A stretch of DNA of 8,444 nt from Planctomycetaceae bacterium (GCA_022614795.1 JAKEHX010000620.1:1-8444), one strand, 5' to 3'; shown: positions 1-6,546, numbered from the stretch's first letter. Numbers and translations are program-made. Notes: a model not told the origin generated them from the letters alone.

Positions 1-56
1 AATAACCTCGCATGACTTGACCCTCCAGCTTGACTCGAAAACCTCCTCTCAAGGTA

Positions 57-542
57 TCATGCTGCAACACCAAGGGAAGTTATTTCGGATTTGGCCCTAA
101 GGCTGTTGAGTTCGGCCAGCTTGCCGATTGCAGCTTGAGCGCTCTGGCTGGTCAGACTTGCCTTTGATTCAAACACGGCATAAACATGTTTCGCAGGAAT
201 GGCACGCTTCTTCCCTTGCTCCGAACGGTCGAAATCGCCATCGGTCCAAAGGACGGGTGAATTCAGCTTGTCATAGACTACAATGTCGAAGTGATACAAC
301 TTGTAGTCACCTGCAATGACATCGGGAATGATGTACCCGGACGTGACGCCGAACTTTTCTGGCAGGAAGCCTGAGAGCCATTGGCGCAGAGCGGCCTCAC
401 CTGCAACGCCATGTTCTGTTCGCACCGGGCGCGACTGGTTATATCCTTTTGCCCGCTCAAACTCTGCAAGGATTGCCCTTCGCGTGTTGTGAAACTCTCG
501 CCATCCGAAAAGTCCGTATCGTTGATCGTCAAGTTCTTGCAT
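57..542 (-). CDS. DUF6602-like protein, possible PD-(D/E)XK nuclease fold, maybe C-terminally truncated
   Basis: This encodes 161 residues from an ATG at 540-542. The frame stays open to a TTG at 603-605, but ATG is preferred because the family-like sequence begins soon after it and a weak GAAG lies about 10 bases upstream. Residues 45-130 match my memory of DUF6602: a helix ending GEAALRQWLSGFLPEKFGV, then SGYIIP, a strand with FDIVVYD (Asp86), and VYAVFESKASL with Glu125-x-Lys127. The spacing Asp...Glu-x-Lys resembles a PD-(D/E)XK nuclease core; this is inference and no activity is established. Family proteins are, as I recall, longer, and this one stops shortly after the E-x-K strand. A shifted frame remains open from the stop to the window edge, so a frameshift is possible. 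The DNA is more AT-rich than the rest of the window, which hints at transfer. The gene is divergent from the LRR gene, and no modification or restriction partner is visible. Confidence 0.7.
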   Translation of the reverse strand: MQELDDQRYGLFGWREFHNTRRAILAEFERAKGYNQSRPVRTEHGVAGEAALRQWLSGFLPEKFGVTSGYIIPDVIAGDYKLYHFDIVVYDKLNSPVLWTDGDFDRSEQGKKRAIPAKHVYAVFESKASLTSQSAQAAIGKLAELNSLRAKSEITSLGVAA

Positions 543-745
543 TGTGTTTTTGTCTTCACAGCCGCTGCGATTTTGCGTGCGGAAACGCCTGCTATTGGCA
601 ATCAACGTGATCGCGCCCCACTTATTCTACGCTTTCAGGGCTTGGTATTTTGCGGTTCGGCGGTCAATTTGCAGTGGTCCACGGGCTCGCTGCCTGAGTT
701 GTGGAGCGGGGGCGGAGTGTAGAATTGGCGGCTCAGAGGGGAGCC
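543..745. other. Divergent intergenic region
   Basis: This 203-base gap separates the minus-strand DUF6602-like gene from the plus-strand DUF4259-LRR gene, so both promoters should lie here. Composition changes across it, from AT-richer on the left to GC-rich on the right. I could not assign a -35/-10 pair with confidence. No repeat or RNA gene is evident. The in-frame GTG at 701 and TTG at 605 are alternative starts for the flanking genes and are not preferred. Confidence 0.5.
735..743 (+). promoter_or_regulatory. Ribosome binding site deciding the start at 746
   Basis: AGAGGGGAG ends two bases before the ATG at 746, with its purine core about five bases away. It is the best Shine-Dalgarno-like site near this start. 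It agrees with the protein evidence, because the DUF4259 signature begins exactly at that methionine. The GTG at 701 has no comparable site. Confidence 0.6.
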
Positions 746-2101
746 ATGGGTGCGTGGGGCGAAGGCGTTTTCGAGAATGATCAGGCAGGCGACTGGCTGG
801 ATCAACTCGTCGAATCAGGGAAGCCCAGCGCGATCGACACGGCTTTGTCCGTGGCGATCAAGGCTCGGCCCGGTCAACTCGATGCCGACGACGCCGCTGC
901 GGCGCTGGCGGCGGCCGAGGTGGTCGCCGCGGCCCGCGGGCATCGCCATGCCGACCTGCCGGACGACGTGAAGCAGTGGCTGGCGAGCTCCCGTTATGCG
1001 CCGACTGCTGCGGCAGTCGCTCTGTGCGTGAAGTCGGTCGCGCGCGTTCGCGATGACTCCGAGCTGGCGGAGCTGTGGGCGGAGGGGGACGAGCTGGCCG
1101 CCTGGAACCGCGGCATCAGCGGGCTCCTGGCGCGACTCGCCAAACCTGCCAAAGCGACCAAGCCGCGCAAGGCCGTCGCCGCGAAGCCGAAGGCAGCGCC
1201 CAAACCCAGTCCCCGCACTGCCATCGCCGCCCTCAAAAAGAAACGCGTATTCGTGGTCAAGCAGCCTGGCAAGTCCGCCCCCAATTGGTGTTGTGGCATC
1301 GGCAGCAAGACCGACAAACAGCCGCTCAACGACGCCGACATGGAGCACTTCCTTCAACTCCAGACGCTCGAGGATCTGTCGCTTACGAGGTACAAGCTCA
1401 CCGATGCAGGGCTTCGCAGCCTCGCGGGAATGACACGCCTGACAAAGCTGGAGCTTAAGGAAATGCCCATCACCGATGCCTGTGCCGCGACCTTCGAGCG
1501 GCTGACAGGAATCAGAAGCCTGAATCTATCGCAAACCAAGGTGGGGGACGCGGTGCTGGAGCAGGTCGGGCGGATGACGCAGCTTCACGAGCTGGATTTG
1601 CGCCACACCCGTGTGACCGACGCCGGCATCAAGCATTTGACGACTTGTACCGAACTGATCGGGATCATGGTCGAAGGCCCTCAGATTACCGATGAGAGTC
1701 TGCGCTGGTTATCGCGCATCCCTTCTCTGCAGCGAATTATCGCGGACGGAACAGGCGTCACCGTGAGCGGGCTAAAACAGCTCAAGCCGCTCGCGAAGCT
1801 GACGTATCTCAGTCTCGACGACACGGCGCTCGGCGACGAAGCCTGCGGCGTGCTGGCCAGCTATGAGAATCTCGATGGGATCAACTTGTCCGGCACCACG
1901 GTGACGGGTGTCGGACTTTCGAAGCTGCTGCGACTCAAAAAGCTCGACTGGATCGGGCTGTCCCGCACGGTTCTGACCGATGCCGACATTCCGACGCTGC
2001 TTCAGTTTCCAAAGGCGAACATCTTTGTCCATCAAACGAAGATCACTGCGAAAGGGAAGCAGCAGATAGCCGACTCCGGGCACAGCTGGATCAACGTCTG
2101 A
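746..2101 (+). CDS. DUF4259-like domain fused to leucine-rich repeats
   Basis: This encodes 451 residues. The N-terminus, MGAWGEGVFENDQAGDWLDQL, is the hallmark opening of DUF4259, so the start is ATG 746 rather than the in-frame GTG 701. The DUF4259-like helical part covers roughly residues 1-125, with Ala-rich helices and a WAEGDELAAWNRGI segment near its end. Residues 131-165 are a Lys/Ala/Pro linker, probably flexible. Residues 195-451 hold about ten leucine-rich repeats of roughly 24 residues with the pattern L-x-x-L-x-L-x-x-T-x-V/I-T-D-x-G-L-x-x-L, for example ELDLRHTRVTDAGIKHL at 282-298. There is no signal peptide or membrane segment, so the protein is predicted cytoplasmic. DUF4259 has no settled function; such LRRs usually bind proteins. 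No partner can be named from context, since the next gene is a transporter beyond a hairpin repeat. The domain calls are confident, the role unknown. Confidence 0.9.
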   Translation: MGAWGEGVFENDQAGDWLDQLVESGKPSAIDTALSVAIKARPGQLDADDAAAALAAAEVVAAARGHRHADLPDDVKQWLASSRYAPTAAAVALCVKSVARVRDDSELAELWAEGDELAAWNRGISGLLARLAKPAKATKPRKAVAAKPKAAPKPSPRTAIAALKKKRVFVVKQPGKSAPNWCCGIGSKTDKQPLNDADMEHFLQLQTLEDLSLTRYKLTDAGLRSLAGMTRLTKLELKEMPITDACAATFERLTGIRSLNLSQTKVGDAVLEQVGRMTQLHELDLRHTRVTDAGIKHLTTCTELIGIMVEGPQITDESLRWLSRIPSLQRIIADGTGVTVSGLKQLKPLAKLTYLSLDDTALGDEACGVLASYENLDGINLSGTTVTGVGLSKLLRLKKLDWIGLSRTVLTDADIPTLLQFPKANIFVHQTKITAKGKQQIADSGHSWINV

Positions 2102-2117
2102 CCGACGTCAGCGCGGT

Positions 2118-2141
2118 GGGTGGCACTGGCTTGCCAGTGCC
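2118..2141. repeat. Palindromic hairpin repeat (GGCACTGGC family)
   Basis: GGCACTGGC at 2122-2130 and GCCAGTGCC at 2133-2141 form a perfect 9-bp stem with a TT loop, 20 bases after the LRR gene's stop. The arm with its flank, GGGTGGCACTGGC (2118-2130), recurs as an exact reverse complement at 2312-2324. It could fold in the transcript and assist termination, but no strong T-run follows. Having a relative so close by makes a dispersed intergenic repeat the better description. Confidence 0.75.
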
Positions 2142-2258
2142 CGATTTGTCACGGGCGATTAGAATCGCCGACGCAGTCGTCAACTTGAAATTGTGGATGA
2201 CGATTAGACGCTCATTGGCGCTGGCTGTTAGATCAACCTCTTCCCATAATGCGCCGCA

Positions 2259-3659
2259 ATGACCGTCGCGCGCCCCACGACCTCCCCTCAATCAATAGAC
2301 ACTGGCGACCCGCCAGTGCCACCCGGCGCGCCGGGTGAATCGCCCGTTTATCCCCCCGCGGGATATGCCTGGTATGTGGTTGCCCTGCTGACCCTGGCCT
2401 TTGTTTGCTCGTTCATCGATCGGCAGATTCTCAACCTGCTGGTCGGTCCCATTCAGCGCGACCTGGGAATCGGCGACAAGCAGATGAGCCTGCTCATGGG
2501 GGCGAGCTTCGCTGTGTTCTATACGCTCTTCGGCATTCCGCTGGGGCGGCTGGCCGATACGTCGAGCCGCTGCTGGCTGGTCGTGCTGGGCATCGCGTTT
2601 TGGAGCCTGATGACAGCCGCGTGTGGCCTTGCCCGCAACTTCTGGCAGCTGGCCCTGGCTCGGATCGGCGTGGGGATCGGCGAGGCGAGCCTCTCGCCAG
2701 CGGCTTATTCGCTCATCGCGGACTATTTCCCGCCCGAGCGCCGGTCCACCGCGCTGGGGGTCTATGGGATGGGCATCTACATCGGCTCTGGGTTGGCGCT
2801 CGTTCTCGGTGGGCTGGTGATTCGGTTTGCCTCGGCGCAGGAGAGTTTTGTCCTGCCGCTGGTCGGTGCGGTGCGCTCGTGGCAGGTCGTGTTCTTCGTC
2901 GTGGGCCTGCCGGGCCTCTTGGTGGCGCTGCTGCTTTTGACGATTCGCGAACCGCTGCGGCAAGGCGTTACTGAGAAAAGCGCAGTGCCGCTGGGCGAAG
3001 TCTGGGCGTATATGTGCGGAAATCGCGGCACGTTTACGTGCCTGTACCTGGGCCTGGCCTTGGCCGCCTTGAACGGCTACGCCGCGGCGTCGTGGATTCC
3101 AGAATTCTTCATCCGGCGGCACGGCTGGACGGCGGGGGACACCGGGCTGGTGGTAGGGCTGATTGTGGGCCTGGCCGGCACCGCGGGCATCGTGGCGGGT
3201 GGGCGGCTGGCCGACTGGCTCCGCCTGCGGGGCCAGAGCGATGCGAACCTGCGCGTGTCGCTGCTGGGCGTGGTCGCGTGGCTCCCATTTGGCATGCTCG
3301 CTTCGCTGGTTCCAGCGGGGGCGTGGGCGGCGGCCCTCTTGGCCCCGGCCTTTTTCTTCAGCAGCATGCCGTTCGGCCTGGCCCCGGCCGCGATCCAGCA
3401 ACTGATGCCCAACACGATGCGGGCCCAGGCATCGGCCATCTACCTGTTTGTCATCAACCTCATCGGCCTGGGCCTCGGCCCCACGCTCGTGGCCGTGCTG
3501 ACCGAGGATGTCTTCGGCGACACGAATGCCCTGCATCTGTCGCTGCTGGTCGTCGGCGTCACGGCGCACGTCAGCGCCGCCCTGCTGCTCTGGCGCGGCC
3601 TAAAGCACTTCCGCCGCAGCCTGGAATACTTGCACGCGTGGAGCAAAGGCAGGGAGTGA
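2259..3659 (+). CDS. Spinster-like MFS transporter
   Basis: This encodes a 466-residue inner-membrane secondary transporter of the Major Facilitator Superfamily. It has about 12 hydrophobic helices between residues 37 and 446. TM1 (YAWYVVALLTLAFVCSFIDR, 36-55) is typical of the Spinster-like subgroup. Motif A follows as GRLADTSSR (96-104), with a second-half echo GGRLADWLRLR (314-324). The motif-B-like stretch LARIGVGIGEASLSPAAYS (133-151) is well conserved. Substrate cannot be read from sequence; bacterial relatives are variously annotated for sugar phosphates, lipids or drugs. The first 35 residues are Pro/Thr/Ser-rich, unlike the compact N-termini usual in the family, and part is encoded by a palindromic repeat (2300-2324). 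ATG 2259 has no clear Shine-Dalgarno site, and no in-frame ATG comes before TM1. The gene lies alone between repeats. Confidence 0.92.
   Translation: MTVARPTTSPQSIDTGDPPVPPGAPGESPVYPPAGYAWYVVALLTLAFVCSFIDRQILNLLVGPIQRDLGIGDKQMSLLMGASFAVFYTLFGIPLGRLADTSSRCWLVVLGIAFWSLMTAACGLARNFWQLALARIGVGIGEASLSPAAYSLIADYFPPERRSTALGVYGMGIYIGSGLALVLGGLVIRFASAQESFVLPLVGAVRSWQVVFFVVGLPGLLVALLLLTIREPLRQGVTEKSAVPLGEVWAYMCGNRGTFTCLYLGLALAALNGYAAASWIPEFFIRRHGWTAGDTGLVVGLIVGLAGTAGIVAGGRLADWLRLRGQSDANLRVSLLGVVAWLPFGMLASLVPAGAWAAALLAPAFFFSSMPFGLAPAAIQQLMPNTMRAQASAIYLFVINLIGLGLGPTLVAVLTEDVFGDTNALHLSLLVVGVTAHVSAALLLWRGLKHFRRSLEYLHAWSKGRE
2300..2324. repeat. Inverted relative of the GGCACTGGC repeat inside the MFS coding sequence
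   Basis: CACTGGCG (2300-2307) and CGCCAGTG (2311-2318) form a perfect 8-bp stem with loop ACC. Positions 2312-2324 are the exact reverse complement of 2118-2130. The element falls in frame in the 5' end of the transporter gene and encodes part of its Pro-rich N-terminal extension (about residues 14-22). Confidence 0.7.
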
Positions 3660-3688
3660 ACGACGGCAAGCAGGAGGGGGCAGTACGT

Positions 3689-3716
3689 CCCTACTCTTCC
3701 GCGCTCATCGCGACGC
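3689..3716. repeat. 28-bp direct repeat, left copy
   Basis: This matches 5081-5108 at 27 of 28 positions, in the same orientation; the only difference is C at 3694 versus T at 5086. Read on the minus strand, it ends with codons Met-Ser-Ala-Glu-Glu followed by a stop. In this copy an in-frame TAA lies close upstream, so it is not the end of a gene here. It sits in the 149-base gap 3660-3808, which otherwise holds no gene. Confidence 0.85.
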
Positions 3717-3808
3717 GCCTGCACCGGATGGACTTTTAGTCGGCCGTTACGCGCGTTCTTCGTGAGTTCCCAATAGAAGTAGCTCGGCCGCGCTAGCGGC
3801 ACGGTGGC

Positions 3809-4966
3809 TTAGCCGCGTTTGCGCGCCACACCAACGCCGAATGGGCCGGGCTGCTTGTGATAGATTTCCGGCAAATGCTGCCAGACCTGTTTGACGCCGG
3901 GCCAGTCCGCGTGGTCGATGTCGTCCATGACCAGCCAGCCGCCGGGGCCAAGCAACTTGTCGGCCAGGAGCTGGTCGCACCAACAGTCGGCCAGGTTGTG
4001 GCCGCCGTCGATGAACACGAGGTCCCAGCGCCGGCCCTCCACCGCCAACTGGGCCAGCGCCTCGCGCGACGGCCTGCGGATGATCGTCGCCGCAAGTCCG
4101 CAAGCGGCAAGTGTCTCCTCGACGCGCGGCATGAAGCATTCGGAGTAGGGCATATCCACGGTCGTCACGTGGGCCCCAGATGCCGCCAAGTAACAGGTGC
4201 TAACGCCGTGCATGTGACCGATCTCGAGTATGTCGCGTATGCCGTGCTGCCTGATCAGACTGTCCAGGTGGTTGGCCGTCGCCAGGGGCATCCAGGGCAA
4301 GTTGCCAAGAACGCCTTTCACATCGGCGGGGTCGCGGCAGCTGCGTGTGGGGTGATCCTCCCACCACGCGATCCCTCTCAGCTTTAGCTCCTCGATACTC
4401 GATAAGGGCCGCCCTGGCGGGGGCAATTGCGTAGCACAGTCGGCAGGCCAAATGGTCCCGCTCCGCGCAAATCGAATGTACTCAAGCGGGGCGTTGGCCA
4501 GGGGGCGCGGGCCGGAAGTTCGATCGTCGCGGATGCCACTTCGCGAAACGAGGCATGTCTGAGTAAACCCGCCCCCTAGCTCCGCGGCGGCGCTGACGAC
4601 CACGGCTTGGCCCGACGAAGGGACCGCCACCATTTGCGCCAGCATATTAGGCCAACCGCGGTCCACCTGGCTGTAGAGGCGCGTCGATCCGTAAAACGCG
4701 TCTTCCTCCCAGGTCGTCACCAGATCTCCCTCGGCGGCTTGCATGCCGAGCCTGCGGAGGTCGGCGAGCGTTCGCCGTTCGCGCGGCACGGAAATCTCGC
4801 GGATGTTGGAATCGGGCAGGCCGAACGGTTCCCCTTGATGCACGATCACCAATTCACGGGCCGGATAGGTTTGGCGGCGGAACGCCTCGATCGACCGCAG
4901 CACCGATGGATGCCGCGGCAGCCGATGCTCCGTTGCCAGGATGCAAGAAACCAATGGCCTCGTCAA
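3809..4966 (-). CDS. Fusion of GT2-like glycosyltransferase and class I SAM methyltransferase
   Basis: This encodes 385 residues, predicted cytoplasmic. The start is a TTG at 4964-4966: an in-frame stop lies just upstream, GGAG sits six bases before it, and the product opens PLVSCILATEHR, like many family-2 glycosyltransferases. Residues 5-170 resemble a GT-A fold, with SIEAFRRQTYPARELVIVHQGE and, where the metal-binding Asp motif usually sits, WEEDAFYGSTRLYSQV (Glu87-Glu88-Asp89 instead of an Asp-rich motif). Residues 225-385 form a Methyltransf_24-type Rossmann domain: motif I ILEIGHMHGVS (246-256), VTTVDM (267-272), DLVFIDGGHN (315-324) and GGWLVMDDID (342-351). Such fusions commonly modify glycans or natural products; acceptor and donor are unknown. 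It is bracketed by 28-bp direct repeats and has no polysaccharide-synthesis neighbours. The methyltransferase call is strong. The glycosyltransferase is fold-level only and its catalytic competence is doubtful. Confidence 0.85.
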   Translation of the reverse strand: MTRPLVSCILATEHRLPRHPSVLRSIEAFRRQTYPARELVIVHQGEPFGLPDSNIREISVPRERRTLADLRRLGMQAAEGDLVTTWEEDAFYGSTRLYSQVDRGWPNMLAQMVAVPSSGQAVVVSAAAELGGGFTQTCLVSRSGIRDDRTSGPRPLANAPLEYIRFARSGTIWPADCATQLPPPGRPLSSIEELKLRGIAWWEDHPTRSCRDPADVKGVLGNLPWMPLATANHLDSLIRQHGIRDILEIGHMHGVSTCYLAASGAHVTTVDMPYSECFMPRVEETLAACGLAATIIRRPSREALAQLAVEGRRWDLVFIDGGHNLADCWCDQLLADKLLGPGGWLVMDDIDHADWPGVKQVWQHLPEIYHKQPGPFGVGVARKRG

Positions 4967-4972
4967 TCGTCA

Positions 4973-4976
4973 CTCC
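4973..4976 (-). promoter_or_regulatory. Shine-Dalgarno site supporting a TTG start
   Basis: On the minus strand this reads GGAG, six bases before the TTG at 4964-4966. An in-frame TGA lies between it and any upstream start and no ATG is near, so TTG is the best start for the glycosyltransferase-methyltransferase gene. Confidence 0.6.
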
Positions 4977-5080
4977 GCTGTAAGTGTCCGGAAGGGGCTG
5001 ACGATCGACCAAGGGACGAGCCGCCCATTGATTTGTCGCGCCCTGCTTTCTGGTCACGCCGCACCCGGATTTCTCGTGGG

Positions 5081-5108
5081 CCCTATTCTTCCGCGCTCAT
5101 CGCGACGC
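5081..5108. repeat. 28-bp direct repeat, right copy
   Basis: This is the partner of 3689-3716, 1392 bases away in the same orientation, with one mismatch. It lies 115 bases upstream of the glycosyltransferase-methyltransferase start, so the pair brackets that gene. Flanking bases differ beyond the 28 positions. The stretch GTGGGCCCTATTCTT that overlaps its left edge resembles GTGGGCCTACTTCTT at 6126-6140, suggesting a wider repeat family. Confidence 0.85.
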
Positions 5109-5241
5109 AGAAGGGCGCGGCGACGGTTTCATCTTTCTTGCCGAGATAGTCGATGCTGACCCCTGGAAGTAGGAAGAGGGAAATCAGTGTCCGCCTGCGT
5201 CTAGGGAAATGCAAGTGCTTACGCGGCCTTCCGCTTGCCGG
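5083..5241 (-). pseudogene. Possible 3' gene remnant ending in repeat copy
   Basis: An open frame of 52 codons runs between an in-frame TGA (5242-5244) and a TAG (5083-5085). It has no ATG; the only plausible start is a TTG at 5212-5214, giving 43 residues. The last 28 residues, beginning PGVSIDYLGKKDETV and ending VAMSAEE, have ordinary protein composition, while the upstream part is Arg-rich and unconvincing. It may be the tail of a decayed minus-strand gene or chance. I recognise no family. Confidence 0.25.
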
Positions 5242-5343
5242 TCATTCTGATTTTGCCGATCTTGCTGCCAGGGCGCGCGCGTGCATGTGACGGCGGCTGA
5301 GGTAGAGTTGGCCTTGAGTATCTTCGGCGCCGGAGTTCGGGAT

Positions 5344-6081
5344 ATGTGGACGATGCGGAGCAAGGATTGGCAATGGGTCAGCGGAGTGCTGGTGGTTGTC
5401 TTCATGGTCCTGCGGGTCTTGATTCGGGCCCAGGTCGTCGGTGAGACGACTTCATGGATCATCCTCGGCGCGGTTGTCGCCGTTGCTGTCGGCTTCTGGC
5501 TGCTGACGCGGGACCGCTATCGCGACTATGTCTTTGAGCCGCTGCGGCCCGACCAATTGCCCAGCGACGCTTACCAAGAGTTCAACCGATTGACGCCCGA
5601 GTATATGCAGTTGGGCTGCGGCCTGGTCGGCGATTTCCGGCTGGCCTATTCGCCGCGGCCGACCGTGGTGCGGTATTTTTTGGCGCCCGACCGGCGGATT
5701 CACGGCGAAATCAACGACTGCGATGGCACGTTCAGTCCCTGCTTCCACACGCTGTTTGAGGACGGGCGCGTCATCGAAACGCTGATTCATCCCGAAGTGC
5801 AGAGCAAGTTCGATCCCCAGCGCCAGTTGTGGGCCCAAGCGGCTGGCGAAGTGAGCATTGCGGAGCTGTACCGCCTGCATCGCCAGGCCGTCGATGCCTA
5901 TGAATCGAACATGGAGATTCGGGCCTTGCAGCCCACGGCCGGCCTGCTGGGCGAGTTTGCTCAGTACGGCCACCGCCTCGTATGGTGGGAGCTTGGCAAG
6001 CTGCCGGGGCGATTGGGCGAGCCAGTGCCGCCGGCAGCTGAGCCGGTGCCGATCCGGGGTCCGGGTTTGCTTGTCGAGTAA
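5344..6081 (+). CDS. Two-TM membrane protein of unknown function
   Basis: This encodes 245 residues from ATG 5344, chosen because GGAG lies eight bases upstream; GTG 5281 would add 21 residues without a good site. Two hydrophobic helices lie at about residues 11-27 (WVSGVLVVVFMVLRVLI) and 38-55 (SWIILGAVVAVAVGFWLL). Basic residues just after TM2 (RDRYR) suggest that the long C-terminal part is cytoplasmic. That part has GCGLVGDFRL (91-100), VVRYFLAPDRRIHGEI (108-123) and TLFEDGRVIETL (136-147), the style of beta-rich planctomycete proteins of unknown function I have seen, where a conserved GDxRL and a DG-xx-ET segment recur. An amphipathic helix follows (about 170-205) and the tail is Pro-rich. 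It converges on the ferredoxin gene across a hairpin. No function can be assigned. Confidence 0.8.
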   Translation: MWTMRSKDWQWVSGVLVVVFMVLRVLIRAQVVGETTSWIILGAVVAVAVGFWLLTRDRYRDYVFEPLRPDQLPSDAYQEFNRLTPEYMQLGCGLVGDFRLAYSPRPTVVRYFLAPDRRIHGEINDCDGTFSPCFHTLFEDGRVIETLIHPEVQSKFDPQRQLWAQAAGEVSIAELYRLHRQAVDAYESNMEIRALQPTAGLLGEFAQYGHRLVWWELGKLPGRLGEPVPPAAEPVPIRGPGLLVE

Positions 6082-6111
6082 GACGTTAACGCCGAGCTCT
6101 ACCGAATGCCT

Positions 6112-6132
6112 GGCCCACACGGAGTGTGGGCC
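6112..6132. terminator. Hairpin between convergent genes, repeat-like
   Basis: GGCCCACAC (6112-6120) and GTGTGGGCC (6124-6132) form a perfect 9-bp stem with a GGA loop. It sits 30 bases past the membrane-protein stop and its right edge touches the stop codon of the convergent ferredoxin gene (6132-6134). On the plus strand it is followed by TACTTCTT, so it could end transcription of the membrane-protein gene. The sequence also resembles a dispersed palindrome. Confidence 0.6.
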
Positions 6133-6467
6133 TACTTCTTGCAGTTGAGCCGCTCGTCGGGGATCAAGAGGTCGGCCAGCACGCGGCCATGGATCACGGT
6201 TTCTTCGACGATCCGCGGCACGTCCTCGATGCGGACGCCGCCGTACCAGATCGCCTGCGGATAGATGACGACCGTCGGGCCCAGCTCACACTGGTCGAGG
6301 CAGCCGGCGGCGTTGGCCCGCACCGTCAGTTGCAATCCGCGGCGCTTAACCTCGCTCTTGAAGGCATCCCGCAGCCGCTGCTCGCCGGTCAGGTCGCACG
6401 AGCCGCGGCCGCTGGCCGGGTCGCGCTGGTTGATGCAGATGAAGATGTGGTGGGTGAAGGCGGGCAT
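6132..6467 (-). CDS. Thioredoxin-like [2Fe-2S] ferredoxin
   Basis: This encodes 111 residues of the thioredoxin-fold ferredoxin type, a small cytoplasmic electron carrier. Cluster ligands are Cys11 (HHIFICINQRDP), Cys24 (GRGSC), Cys56 and Cys60 (AGCLDQCELGP), giving C-x12-C and C-x3-C, the pattern of this family. GPTVVIYPQAIWYGGV (63-78) and the following helix ending in a GRVLADLL segment are also typical. The length is normal. The start is ATG 6465-6467, because family members usually open a few residues before HHIFIC; a TTG at 6474-6476 would add three residues and neither has a clear Shine-Dalgarno site. Its redox partner is not in view; relatives are found with varied oxidoreductases. 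The upstream minus-strand gene ends in a terminator, so this gene needs its own promoter in 6468-6546. Confidence 0.92.
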   Translation of the reverse strand: MPAFTHHIFICINQRDPASGRGSCDLTGEQRLRDAFKSEVKRRGLQLTVRANAAGCLDQCELGPTVVIYPQAIWYGGVRIEDVPRIVEETVIHGRVLADLLIPDERLNCKK

Positions 6468-6546
6468 GGGGCTCAATGTAGCCGAAGTCGCCAGACTTCG
6501 GGTCGCCCGCTTCGTCCCGAATTCTAGTGATGCAGCAAGAAACGGA

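Larger units (their letters stand above)
4967..5343. other. 377-base region without a confident gene
   Basis: This gap lies between the divergent glycosyltransferase-methyltransferase gene and the membrane-protein gene. It contains the ribosome binding site of the former, the right copy of the 28-bp repeat, and a short minus-strand open frame that ends inside that repeat. The last 63 bases (5281-5343) are in frame with the membrane-protein gene and could be its N-terminus if a GTG at 5281 is used. No tRNA-like or strong hairpin structure was seen. Confidence 0.55.

Noticed and set aside
701..745. GTG at 701 as start of the DUF4259-LRR gene.
   Set aside because: The family signature begins at the ATG at 746, which also has the better ribosome binding site.
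2292..3569. Open frame of 425 codons antisense to the MFS transporter.
   Set aside because: Arg/Gln/His-rich composition with no hydrophobic core is typical of a shadow frame; the plus-strand frame is a clear MFS protein.
4854..5057. Minus-strand frame of 67 codons overlapping the start of the glycosyltransferase-methyltransferase gene.
   Set aside because: It overlaps the well-supported N-terminus PLVSCILATEHR in another frame, has no family resemblance, and the gene already has a Shine-Dalgarno site and start.
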